Assembly: GCA_963837165.1 (NCBI GenBank)
Contig: CAWIMD010000002.1
Location: forward strand, 992,001-1,056,000
Direction: 5' to 3'
Source of the DNA: JAENWD01 sp963837165
Lineage (GTDB): Bacteria; Acidobacteriota; Vicinamibacteria; Vicinamibacterales; JAENWD01
Length of the DNA stretch: 64,000 bases
Both the position numbers and the translations under genes were made by a program. The notes under the pieces are model-generated. The model saw only the letters and a program-made list of their open reading frames with translations, was not told the origin of the DNA and did no database searches. Positions 54,367 to 62,904 of this stretch are shown here, one piece after another (position 1 is the first letter of the stretch; each line of letters opens with the position of its first letter).

Positions 54367-54784
54367 TGTCGTCTCGCGCACTCGATTCCGTGCGCCTCCT
54401 GACGTTCGCCTCGATGAACCGGACGATGTCCTGCATCGGAGTGCCGGGCAGGAACACGCCGCCGATTCCCATCGCCTTCAGCTTCGGAATGTCCACGTCG
54501 GGGATGATCCCTCCGACGACGACGAGGACGTCGTCGAGGCTCTGCCCGTGCAGCAGCTCCATCACGCGCGGGCAGATGTGGTTGTGCGCACCTGACAGGA
54601 TCGAGAGGCCGATCACGTCGGCATCCTCCTGGAGCGCCGCCGACACGATCTGCTCCGGCGTCTGCCGCAGCCCCGTGTAGATCACCTCCATCCCGGCATC
54701 ACGGAGCGCCCGCGCGATGACCTTCGCGCCGCGGTCGTGCCCGTCCAGGCCCGGCTTGGCAATCACCACTCGTATCGTCGGCAT
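54320..54784 (-). CDS. Methylmalonyl-CoA mutase B12-binding subunit
   Basis: The 154-residue protein is the cobalamin-binding (Rossmann-like) subunit: RVVIAKPGLDGHDRGAKVIA supplies the DxHxxG motif with the Co-ligand His, followed by LSILSGAH and VVVGGIIPDVDIP. ATG 54784 (MPTIRVVIAK) is preceded by GAAGAGA. The last 14 or so residues (INSQTPTPNSQGTDS) come from the heptamer array and are not family sequence. It pairs with the catalytic subunit encoded 70 bp upstream. Confidence 0.92.
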   Translation of the reverse strand: MPTIRVVIAKPGLDGHDRGAKVIARALRDAGMEVIYTGLRQTPEQIVSAALQEDADVIGLSILSGAHNHICPRVMELLHGQSLDDVLVVVGGIIPDVDIPKLKAMGIGGVFLPGTPMQDIVRFIEANVRRRTESSARDDINSQTPTPNSQGTDS

Positions 54785-54796
54785 CTCAAATCTCTT

Positions 54797-54850
54797 CAAT
54801 CGTCAATCGTCAATCGTCAATCGTCAATCGTCAATCGTCAATGGTCAATG
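54797..54850. repeat. 7-bp array (ATTGACG in gene sense)
   Basis: About seven heptads of TCAATCG (plus strand), reading CGATTGA/ATTGACG on the minus strand, fill the gap between the two mutase subunit genes. It starts about 6 nt after the large-subunit stop. The same word follows the DnaC-like gene in the same orientation at 15601-15753. Confidence 0.95.
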
Positions 54851-54854
54851 CCCA

Positions 54855-56483
54855 TTAGATGATCGCCTGCTCCTCCCACTCGCCCCAGACGTCGCGTAGA
54901 GCGTCGCACATCTCGCCCAGCGTCGCATACGCGCGGACTGCGTCGAGAATGGGGGGCATCAGGTTGCCGGATCCGCGTGCCGTGTCGCGGATCGACGCCA
55001 GGGCGCGCCGGACGGCCTCCACGTCGCGCCGCGCGCGGGTATCCGCGAGCCGCGCGAGCTGGTGCCCGGCCGCGGCCTCGTCGATGTAGAGGGTCTCGAC
55101 CGGCGTTTCGTCGCCGGTCACGTGCGCGTTCACGCCGACGATGATCTGCTCGCGGCTTTCGACCGCCTGCTGGAACCGATACGCGCTCTCCGCGATCTCC
55201 CGCTGCGGAAAGCCCTGCTCGACGGCGGCGACCATCCCGCCCATCGCGTCGATGCGATCGAAGTACGCGAGCGCCTCCCGCTCGAGATCCGAGGTCAGCC
55301 GCTCCACGAAATACGACCCGCCGAGCGGGTCGGCGACATTCACCACCCCGCTCTCGTGCGCGATGATCTGCTGCGTCCGGAGCGCCAGCGTGGCGGCGTC
55401 GGCCGTCGGCAGGGCCAGCGCCTCGTCCAGCGAGTTCGTGTGCAGCGAATTGGTCCCGCCGAGCACGGCGCTCAGCGCCTGGAGGGCGGTACGGACGACG
55501 TTGTTGTAGGGCTGCTGCGCGGTGAGCGACACGCCCGCGGTCTGCGAGTGGAAGCGCAGGGTCCACGAGCGCTCGGACCGTGCGTGGAAGCGGTCGCGCA
55601 TCACCCGCGCCCAGATGCGGCGCGCGGCGCGGTACTTCGCGATCTCCTCGAAGAAGTCCGAATGGGCGTTGAAGAAGAACGAGATCCGCGGGGCGAACTC
55701 GTCCACGTCGAGCCCCGCGTCGATGCCGGCCTGCACGTACTCGATGCCGTCGCGCAGCGTGAACGCCAGCTCCTGCGCGGCCGTCGACCCGGCCTCGCGG
55801 ATGTGGTACCCGCTCACCGAGATCGTGTTCCAGCGCGGCACCTCGCGCGTGCAGAAGGCAAACACGTCCGTGATGAGCCGCATCGACGGCCGCGGCGGGT
55901 AGATGTACTCCTTCTGGGCGATGAACTCCTTCAGGATGTCGTTCTGGATCGTCCCCGACAGCGATGCCCACGAGGCCCCCTGCCGCTCGGCGACCACGAG
56001 GTACATCCCGAAGATCATCGCCGCGGGCGAGTTGATCGTCATCGACGTCGTGATGTCCGCGAGCGGGATGTCGGCAAAGAGCGTCTCCATGTCGGCGAGC
56101 GAGACCACCGACACGCCGCACTTCCCCACCTCGCCGAGCGAGAGCGGGTGGTCCGGGTCGCGGCCCATCAGCGTCGGCAGGTCGAAGGCGACGCTCAGAC
56201 CGGTGCCGCCCGCCTCGAGCAGCTGCCGGTAGCGCTCGTTCGTGGATTCCGGCGTCCCGAACCCGGCAAACTGGCGCATCGTCCAGAGCTTGCCCCGGTA
56301 GCCGCTGCGGTGGATGCCGCGCGTGTACGGAAACGCGCCCGGATCGCCGAGGTCGCGGTCGTAGTCGAGCGCCGCCACGTCGCCGGGCCCGTAGACCCGC
56401 TCCACCGGACGCAGCGAGATGGTCCGGAACGGCCCGGTGCGTTCGCCGGTGCCTGTGATGATTTGATGAGCGGGTGTTGTCAT
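54855..56483 (-). CDS. Methylmalonyl-CoA mutase catalytic (large) subunit
   Basis: The 542-residue TIM-barrel subunit has TRGIHRSGYRGKLWTMRQFAGFGTPEST (substrate loop), GLSVAFDLPTLMGRDPDHP, ITTSMTINSPAA, RWNTISVSGYHIREAGSTAAQELAFTL and FHSQTAGVSLTAQQPYNNVVRT. The length and the absence of a B12 domain show the two-subunit form. It isomerises (R)-methylmalonyl-CoA to succinyl-CoA. ATG 56483. The partners meaB and mce are at 10.6-11.9 kb. Confidence 0.95.
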   Translation of the reverse strand: MTTPAHQIITGTGERTGPFRTISLRPVERVYGPGDVAALDYDRDLGDPGAFPYTRGIHRSGYRGKLWTMRQFAGFGTPESTNERYRQLLEAGGTGLSVAFDLPTLMGRDPDHPLSLGEVGKCGVSVVSLADMETLFADIPLADITTSMTINSPAAMIFGMYLVVAERQGASWASLSGTIQNDILKEFIAQKEYIYPPRPSMRLITDVFAFCTREVPRWNTISVSGYHIREAGSTAAQELAFTLRDGIEYVQAGIDAGLDVDEFAPRISFFFNAHSDFFEEIAKYRAARRIWARVMRDRFHARSERSWTLRFHSQTAGVSLTAQQPYNNVVRTALQALSAVLGGTNSLHTNSLDEALALPTADAATLALRTQQIIAHESGVVNVADPLGGSYFVERLTSDLEREALAYFDRIDAMGGMVAAVEQGFPQREIAESAYRFQQAVESREQIIVGVNAHVTGDETPVETLYIDEAAAGHQLARLADTRARRDVEAVRRALASIRDTARGSGNLMPPILDAVRAYATLGEMCDALRDVWGEWEEQAII

Positions 56484-56570
56484 CCTCGACCAGTATACGT
56501 GAGGGGATTGGCGGAGTGATTCGCAGCCAAATCGCCTGATATCAGGCACTTGAGACGCGTCCTGACGTCC

Positions 56571-56599
56571 TTGACGACGTCCTCGCGCGGCGCTACGCT
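56571..56599 (+). promoter_or_regulatory. Possible gdhA promoter
   Basis: TTGACG (56571-56576) and TACGCT (56594-56599) are spaced by 17 bp. A GC-rich leader of about 90 nt follows, with a small CCGGGCA-GTGCCCGG hairpin near 56650. The rest of the 214-bp divergent spacer shows no gene. Confidence 0.4.
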
Positions 56600-56697
56600 C
56601 AATCGTTTGGCCGGGGCGTCCGGATGCGCCCGCCGGCCTCATCTTACCCGGGCAGTGCCCGGACAGCCCCGCCCCTGCGGGACGTTGGAGACGGCGC

Positions 56698-57948
56698 ATG
56701 TCGGTCCACGAGACGATCTTCGGCGCGATGCTGCAGGAGTTCGACAGCGCCGCGCGCATCCTGAAGCTCGAGCCCGGGATCTGGCGGATCCTCACGCAGC
56801 CCAAGCGGCAGATCACGGTCTCGTGCCCCGTGCAGATGGACAACGGCGAGATCGAGGTCTTTACCGGCTACCGCGTCCAGTACAACATCAGCCTCGGCCC
56901 GGCCAAGGGCGGCATCCGCTACCACCCCGACGTCACGCTGGACGAGGTGACGGCGCTGGCCGCCTGGATGACGTGGAAGTGCGCCGTGGCGCAGATCCCC
57001 TTCGGCGGCGGCAAGGGCGGCGTCGTCTGCGACCCGACGCGGATGTCGCGCCGCGAGATCGAGGCGCTGACGCGCCGGTACATCGCCGAGATCATCGACG
57101 CCATCGGGCCCGACAAGGACGTGCCCGCGCCGGACGTCAACACGAACGAGCAGGTGATGGCGTGGGTGATGGACACCTACTCCATGCACATCGGCCACAC
57201 CGAGACGGCCATCGTCACCGGGAAGCCGGTCGTGCTGGGCGGATCGCTGGGCCGGCGCGAGGCCACCGGACGCGGCGTGATGATCTGCACGCGCGAGGCG
57301 GCCAGGCACATGGAGATCGACCTGCGCGGCGCCACCGTGGCGGTGCAGGGCTTCGGCAACGTCGGGTCGGTCTCGGCGGACCTGCTGTCGCGCCTGTCGG
57401 CCAGGATCGTGGCCGTGACGGACTGGAAGGGCGGCGTGCGGAACGACGGCGGCCTGGACGTGCAGCGCCTGATCGAGTGGACGAAAGAGCATCAGACCGT
57501 CGACGGGTTCCCGGACGGCGACCCGCTCACGAACGAGGAGATCTTCCAGCAGGAAGTGGACTTCCTGATTCCCGCGGCGCTCGAGAACCAGATCACGGCC
57601 GACAATGCGCGGGACGTCAAGGCCAGGGCCATCATCGAGGGCGCCAACGGGCCCACGACGCCCGAGGCCCACGAGATGCTGCACGCGCAGGGCGTGTTCG
57701 TCGTGCCCGACATCCTCGCCAACAGCGGCGGCGTGACGGGCTCGTACTTCGAGTGGGTCCAGAACCGCCACGGCTACTACTGGAGCGAGGCCGAGGTGAA
57801 CCGCCTGCTCGAGGAGAAGATGGTCGAGGCCTTCAACGCCGTGCTGCGGATGGCGTTGAGGCACAAGACCGACATGCGCACGGCGGCCTACATCGTCGCC
57901 ATCGATCGCGTGGCCACCGTCACGAGGCTGCGCGGGATGTATGCGTAG
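56698..57948 (+). CDS. gdhA: Glutamate dehydrogenase (Glu/Leu/Phe/Val family)
   Basis: The 416-residue protein has the GPAKGGIRYHPDVTLDE substrate motif, PFGGGKGGVVCDP with the catalytic Lys, PAPDVNTNEQVMAWVMDTYS and the Rossmann GFGNVGSVSADLL. It interconverts glutamate and 2-oxoglutarate with ammonia. The length and signature fit the hexameric class shared with archaeal and Gram-positive enzymes. Cofactor preference is not evident. Confidence 0.94.
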   Translation: MSVHETIFGAMLQEFDSAARILKLEPGIWRILTQPKRQITVSCPVQMDNGEIEVFTGYRVQYNISLGPAKGGIRYHPDVTLDEVTALAAWMTWKCAVAQIPFGGGKGGVVCDPTRMSRREIEALTRRYIAEIIDAIGPDKDVPAPDVNTNEQVMAWVMDTYSMHIGHTETAIVTGKPVVLGGSLGRREATGRGVMICTREAARHMEIDLRGATVAVQGFGNVGSVSADLLSRLSARIVAVTDWKGGVRNDGGLDVQRLIEWTKEHQTVDGFPDGDPLTNEEIFQQEVDFLIPAALENQITADNARDVKARAIIEGANGPTTPEAHEMLHAQGVFVVPDILANSGGVTGSYFEWVQNRHGYYWSEAEVNRLLEEKMVEAFNAVLRMALRHKTDMRTAAYIVAIDRVATVTRLRGMYA

Positions 57949-57959
57949 GGAGGTTGATA

Positions 57960-58160
57960 GGGGATCTGGGGGGCTGGGGATCTGGGGATCTGGGGGGCTG
58001 GGGATCTGGGGATCTGGGGGCTGGGGGCTGGGGATCTGACGATCTGGGGGTTGGGGGATCTGGGATCGTTCGCGCTCGTGTAGCGCAGGCCTTCAGGCCT
58101 GCCAACGGGCGCGCGGGCAGCCTGGGGGCTGCGGATCTGGGATCTGGGAGGTCTGGGGGA
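57960..58160. repeat. 8-bp array (GGGGATCT) with an embedded GCAGGCC hairpin element
   Basis: Degenerate GGGGATCT/GGGGGCTG octads run from 57960 to about 58061, starting 12 nt after the gdhA stop, and resume at 58120-58160. Between them lies a different sequence with a perfect 7-bp hairpin GCAGGCC-TTCA-GGCCTGC (58085-58102). The octad has the same sense orientation as the one following the MBL hydrolase gene at 9604-9704. Confidence 0.93.
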
Positions 58161-58170
58161 GCATCGACAC

Positions 58171-58542
58171 ATGCAGAAGGTGAGCCTGGCCGACAGCTTC
58201 GCCCGCATCCACGAGCACTGGCGTCCGATGTCGGTCGCGGAGCTGAACGGACAGGAGGTACGGCTCGTCAAGTTCCGCGGCGAGTTTCCCTGGCATCACC
58301 ACGAGCACGAGGACGAGCTCTTCCTCGGCGTCCGCGGGCAATTCCGCCTCGAGTTCCGGGACCGCACCGTGGAGATCGGCCCGGGCGAGCTTCTCGTCGT
58401 GCCGCGCGGCACCGAGCATCGTCCCGTGGCCGACGAAGAAGTGGAAGTCCTGCTCTTCGAGCCGGCCGCCACGCGGAACACAGGGAACGTGGTGGACGAG
58501 TCCTTCACCGCGCCGCGGCAGAAACTGGAACCCCGAGGCTGA
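58171..58542 (+). CDS. Small cupin-domain protein
   Basis: The 123-residue protein has cupin motif 1 in FPWHHHEHEDELFLGVRGQF and motif 2 in GPGELLVVPRGTEHRPVA, with three His and one Glu as metal ligands. The single domain has no fused partner. Related proteins include mannose-6-phosphate isomerase-like and dioxygenase-like cupins; the reaction is unknown. It begins 11 bp after the last octad of the array. Confidence 0.85.
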   Translation: MQKVSLADSFARIHEHWRPMSVAELNGQEVRLVKFRGEFPWHHHEHEDELFLGVRGQFRLEFRDRTVEIGPGELLVVPRGTEHRPVADEEVEVLLFEPAATRNTGNVVDESFTAPRQKLEPRG

Positions 58543-58546
58543 CGGC

Positions 58547-59536
58547 TCAGGGCACCGCGGAGGACCTGCAGGTCGGGCGTTCGCCGAGCGGACCCAGCAT
58601 GCTCAGCTCGGGAGCGTACGTGAGCAACAGTGCGATGGAATCGCGCCAGTTGGCGAGGGCCCTCGCGGATTCCTGGGGGTCGATGCCCGAGGCCGGCAGC
58701 AGGTGGTCTCCGCCCGTCCGCAGAAGCTGGATCGCGCGTCCGTAATCGGACACCGCCGCCTCATTGCGCTGCTGCAGTTCTTCCACGATGCCCCGCAGGC
58801 GAAATGCGAACGCGCTGCTGGGGTGCACGCGCAGCAGATGCTCGATCACCGGCAGCGCCTCGTCGCACCGCAGTTGCGACACGAGGTCGATCGCTTGCCG
58901 GCGCAGGTATTCCGCCCGCTCGCGCTGCGTCTGCGGCTCCAGGATCACGATCGGAAGGCACTCGCGGGTCGTTCCGCGCTGCGGCGCGTCTGGGAACGTC
59001 GTGACCGACAAACCGTAGCAGACGCGGTGTGCCCCGCGCGGCAGCCTGGCCACGGCGCGTCCGAAATCGACCCGCACGCGCACCTCGGCGCCGACGTCCA
59101 TCTCGATGGCGTCATTCAGCATCGCCGCGCCGGAGGCATCCGTCACCGTGACCGGTGCCGGCAGTGCCAGGCGCTGCCCGCCATCCTCCAGCCACACGTT
59201 GACCCAGCGCCCCTGGGCCAGAGCTGGGCCAGACCCGGCCCGTTCCACCGCACCGAGTACCTCGATCCACGCCGGGTCGTCCCGAAACAGCGGGCACCCC
59301 TTCGCCGTGCCGTCAGCCAGGTAGAGCGGCGAGCACCCGCCCCACGTGAGGGCGCCCAGCTCCAATTGCGGCAGTCGTAGCTGTCCCGGGTAGAATTCGA
59401 CGGAGCTGGCGGTACTGACGCGCAAACCCCACTCCTCGGGGGACGCGGATGAGGCTGGCTGCGCCCCGGCGGGGCGGGGGATCACCCCACCGAGCGAGAC
59501 GACCAGCAGCAGTCGACAGGCCCAGCGCACGCCCAC
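58547..59536 (-). CDS. Secreted hypothetical protein with TPR-like C-terminus
   Basis: GTG 59536 opens a signal peptide (RLLLVVSLGGVIPRPAGAQ). The 329-residue protein has a beta-rich N-terminal region with two Cys (GGCSPLYLADGTAKGCPLF), a central beta domain (RVCYGLSVTTFPDAP) and a helical C-terminal third with TPR-like repeats (LRCDEALPVIEHLLRVHPSSAFAFRLRGIV). No named family recognised. It ends 4 bp from the convergent cupin stop. Confidence 0.65.
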   Translation of the reverse strand: MGVRWACRLLLVVSLGGVIPRPAGAQPASSASPEEWGLRVSTASSVEFYPGQLRLPQLELGALTWGGCSPLYLADGTAKGCPLFRDDPAWIEVLGAVERAGSGPALAQGRWVNVWLEDGGQRLALPAPVTVTDASGAAMLNDAIEMDVGAEVRVRVDFGRAVARLPRGAHRVCYGLSVTTFPDAPQRGTTRECLPIVILEPQTQRERAEYLRRQAIDLVSQLRCDEALPVIEHLLRVHPSSAFAFRLRGIVEELQQRNEAAVSDYGRAIQLLRTGGDHLLPASGIDPQESARALANWRDSIALLLTYAPELSMLGPLGERPTCRSSAVP

Positions 59537-59661
59537 GGGAGATGCAAGAAGGCAGCCCGGCGTTCCGCGTCAGGAGCGCCCATCTCCCTCGCAGGACTGC
59601 ATCTGGGGCAGACGAATCCGCGTCTCAGCTCACGAAAACGGTTGCCCGGAACCGTGGACAT

Positions 59662-59693
59662 GTGAACCCGTGAACCCGAGAACCCGTGAACCT
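59662..59693. repeat. Short 8-bp array (GTGAACCC)
   Basis: Four octads of GTGAACCC (third copy GAGAACCC) end 3 nt from the sulfite reductase stop at 59697. In the sense of that minus-strand gene the word is GGTTCACG. The 125 bp between the array and the hypothetical gene's start contain nothing I recognise. Confidence 0.88.
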
Positions 59694-59696
59694 CGT

Positions 59697-61543
59697 CTAC
59701 ACGCTGCACTCCCCGTCCAGGATCTCCGGCGTGTACGTGGTCGTCTCGCCCAGGTCGATGAAGTCCTCGGGCGTTGCGGTCTCCTCGGTCAGCGGCTCGA
59801 GATCGTGCAGCGTCGCTTTCACGTCGTCCAGGCCGACGCGCTGGAAGAATGCCGTCGGCACTTCGCCGTCGTGCCGCTTGTCCATGATACAGGCCAATCA
59901 GCCGCTCCAGTGCGATCGGATCCCGGCGCGCCGGGATCTTGGCGGCGAGACGGCCGAACGTGACGCCATCTGCCGTGGCGCCGCCGCCGACCATCACGAA
60001 ATACTGCGGCACCGCGCGGCCGCCGACCTTCCGGATGCTGCCCTGGAATCCGACGCCCGCCACATGATGCTGCCCGCAGCCGTTCGGGCATCCGCTCATC
60101 TTGACGACGAGGCCCGGCGCCGCGGCCGCCAGGTCGGGACGCGCCTCGAGCGCGTCGTGGAGCGATCGGCCGAGCCCGCGCGACTGGGTCACCGCCAGGC
60201 GGCAGGATTCGGCGCCCGGGCAGCTCGTCACGTTGGTCGGCAGCCCCGACTCGGCGCGTCCGAGCCCCGCGGCGGCCAGACGTTCGTAGACGGCCTCGAC
60301 CCGCTTGATGGGAATCCAGCGCAGCACGAGATCCTGATCGATGGTGACGCGCGCCGTGCCGTCGCCAAACGACTGCGCGACCAGGGCAATCGCGCGGAAC
60401 TGCTCGGCGGTCAGGTCGCCCAGCGGCAACGTCACGGTCACGGCCGCATGGCCCGCCTGCTTCTGCGGACGCACGTTGCGCCGCTGCCATGCCGCGAAAT
60501 CCGCGTCGACGACGGTCAGCGCCGGCCGGCGCTCCGGGTGAATCCCGGGCCCGGTCGTCGCCTGACCGAGCACGCGGGCGGCAATCTCCGCGACTGAGGG
60601 CGGCGCGGGCCGCTGCCAGTCCGGCGCGGCCTCCTGCGGCGGGTGCTGGGGATCGAACGGCAGTGCGGGTACGCCTTCGGCCCGCACCTCCTCGAGCTCG
60701 CGGCGGTACTCCGCCTCGAACCGGTCCCACCCGATCGCCTTGATCAGGAACTTCATCCGGTTCCGCTGCTTGTGCTTGTAGTCGCCGAGCCGGTGGAACA
60801 CACGAAGCACGGCCTCGGCCGACGCCAGCATCTCCTCCACGGGCAGGAACGCGTGCAGCTCGCCCGCGCCGCGACACATGGTCGCGGTGCCGCCGCCCGC
60901 GATGACGCGGAACCCGCGGACCGAACGGCCGTCGACGTCCCGTACGCGTCCCTGCCACCCGATGTCGTGGATGGCCGTGAGCGCGTGATCCTCCGCGCAT
61001 CCCTCGAACGCGATCTTGAACTTGCGCGGCAGCGAGCCGCTCAGCCGGTGCCGCAGGAAGTAGCGCGTCAGCGCCTCGCTGTACGGCGTCACGTCGAACG
61101 CCTCGTCGGCGGCGATGCCGGCCCAGGGGCACGCGGTGATGTTGCGCACCGAGTTGCCGCACGCCTCTCGCGTCGTCAGGCCGTCCTCGGCCAGCCGTCG
61201 CATCGCGGGCTCCACGTCGTGAAGCTTCACGAAGTGCATCTGGATGTTCTGGCGCGTGGTGATGTGCGACCAGCCGCGCGAGTACTGCTCCGAGACCTCG
61301 GCCAGCGCCTCCATCTGGCGCGCCGTCACGAGCCCCTGCGGGATCTTGATGCGCAGCATCTGCGCGTCCTCGGCCTGGCGCTGCCCGTACGTGCCGCGCA
61401 CGAGCCGGAAGGCCCGCCACTGGTCCGGGGCTGATCTCGCCGCGCTCGAACTTCCCGAGCGTATCGGCGAACTCGTCGATGTCGGCTTCGCTGGCAAACG
61501 ACAGCCTGGCGCGGCCGAGCGTCGTCACGTCCGTGGTGGCCAT
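59697..61543 (-). CDS. Ferredoxin-type sulfite/nitrite reductase hemoprotein, two apparent +1 frameshifts
   Basis: The protein starts MATTDVTTLGRARLSFASEA and has the siroheme-4Fe4S cysteines in SCPGAESCRLAVTQ and MSGCPNGCGQHH, plus the paired half-domains QNIQMHFVKLHDVEPAM and VTIDQDLVLRWIPIK. Two insertions break it: near 61425-61426 (ISP then DQWRAFRLVRG) and at 59887 (LIGLY then MDKRHDGEVP). Corrected, it has 614 residues. The family includes assimilatory sulfite and nitrite reductases; the operon with sat-cysC, met8 and cobA favours sulfite. Confidence 0.82.
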
Positions 61544-61549
61544 GGCAAA

Positions 61550-62326
61550 TTACCCCCGTCCCTCGAATTCCTGTTGGTCGCCGTCGGACACGACCTCGAT
61601 GACGCCCCCGATGAGCGACGCGAGTGCCGACGACGGCGCCGATGACGATCGTGCCGGCCAGCTCGCCGTCCACGGGCGCCGCCGCCAGCTCGTCGAGCCG
61701 TCCCGACCAGGCGCGGGCGCCCGGATGACCGGCGCCGAGCACCACGGCGACAGGCGTCGATGCCGTCCATCCGGCCTGCAGCAGTCGCGCGGCAATCGCA
61801 GCCCGCGTGGCCAGCCCCATCATGACCACCACGGTGGCGGCCTGCGGCGTCATGCCCGTCCAGCACCGGCTGCCACGCCGTCGTCCGCGTGACCCGACAC
61901 GATGACGACGGCGGTGGAGAGCGCCACGATGGGTGACCGGGATCGCCGAGCAGCGCCGGTGCGGCCAGCGACGCGCTGACGCCCGGGCACGACCTCCACG
62001 CTGATCCCAGCCGCTTTCAACGCGAGGGCCTCTTCCCCGCCGCGCCCGAACAGAAACGGATCCCCGCCCTTCAGGCGCACGACACGCCGGCCGCGCGAGG
62101 CCGCGCGAATCATCAGCCGGTTGATCGCGTCCTGGGTCATCGCGTGCCGCCCGCGCCGCTTGCCGACGTAGAACCGGCGCGCCCGCTTCGCAATCCCGAC
62201 CACGGCATCCGACACGAGCGCGTCGTACAGCACCAGGTCGGCCCGGCGCAGCAGCGCGACCGCGCGCCGCGTCAGCAGCCCGGGGTCTCCCGGTCCCGCA
62301 CCGACGAGCGCGACCCGTGCGCTCAT
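61550..62326 (-). pseudogene. cobA: Uroporphyrinogen-III C-methyltransferase, six apparent +1 insertions
   Basis: The N-terminal half is intact: VALVGAGPGDPGLLTRRAVALLRRADLVLYDALVS, GKRRGRHAMTQDAIN and VVRLKGGDPFLFGRGGEEA. The C-terminal half is readable only by switching frames six times, near 61983, 61944, 61922, 61878, 61856 and 61625. This recovers VEVVPG, THRG, LSTAVVIVSGHADD, MTPQAATVVVMMGLATRA and IGGVIEVVSDGDQQ in turn. Removing six bases gives 256 residues, normal for SUMT. All are single-base gains without stops or losses. It supplies precorrin-2 for siroheme. Either a cluster of consensus errors or a decaying copy. Confidence 0.75.
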
Positions 62327-62904
62327 GCGGTCACCTCCTCGGTGCGCGCCGCATACAGCCCGTTGATCGCGGCCAGCAGCAGCGGGCGCCGCTCGTGCAT
62401 GGGCACGCCGTCGGCACGCCACGTGCGGCGCAATCGCTCGGCCAGTTGCCTCCACTGGTCGAGGTCGTCCGGCAGCAGCGCCTCGAGGCCCTGCCGCACC
62501 AGGCCGGCCAGCGCCGGCGCACGGCCATCGGTGGAGATGGCCACGACGACGCCGCTCTTCCGGACGACGCCGCCCAGGTAGGCCGACGCGTTTGCGGGAT
62601 CGTCCACGGCATTGACGAACAGCCGCCGCTTCGCCGCTTCCCCGGCTACCTGCCGGTTGACGTCCGGCGACGCCGCCGCCACCACGAACCAGGCCTCGTC
62701 GAGATCCGCGGGCACGAACCCCCGTCGCTCGATCCGGACGCCGGCGTCGACGATCTCGCGCACGACGTCGGGCGCGACGACGACGACCTCGGCGTGCGCG
62801 GCGAGCAGCGCGCCAATCTTGGAGGCGGCCACCGGCCCACCGCCGACGACGGTCACGCGGCGGCCGTCCAGCTTCAGAAATGCCGGGAACAGATCGGTGG
62901 CCAT
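62323..62904 (-). CDS. Precorrin-2 dehydrogenase/sirohydrochlorin ferrochelatase
   Basis: The 193-residue Met8p/CysG N-terminal-like protein starts MATDLFPAFLKLDGRRVTVV and has the NAD-binding GGGPVAASKIGALL and FVNAVDDPANASAYLGG segments. It oxidises precorrin-2 and can insert iron to make siroheme. The stop overlaps the cobA start (ATGA) and its ATG overlaps the sat-cysC stop (TGATG). Confidence 0.92.
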   Translation of the reverse strand: MATDLFPAFLKLDGRRVTVVGGGPVAASKIGALLAAHAEVVVVAPDVVREIVDAGVRIERRGFVPADLDEAWFVVAAASPDVNRQVAGEAAKRRLFVNAVDDPANASAYLGGVVRKSGVVVAISTDGRAPALAGLVRQGLEALLPDDLDQWRQLAERLRRTWRADGVPMHERRPLLLAAINGLYAARTEEVTA

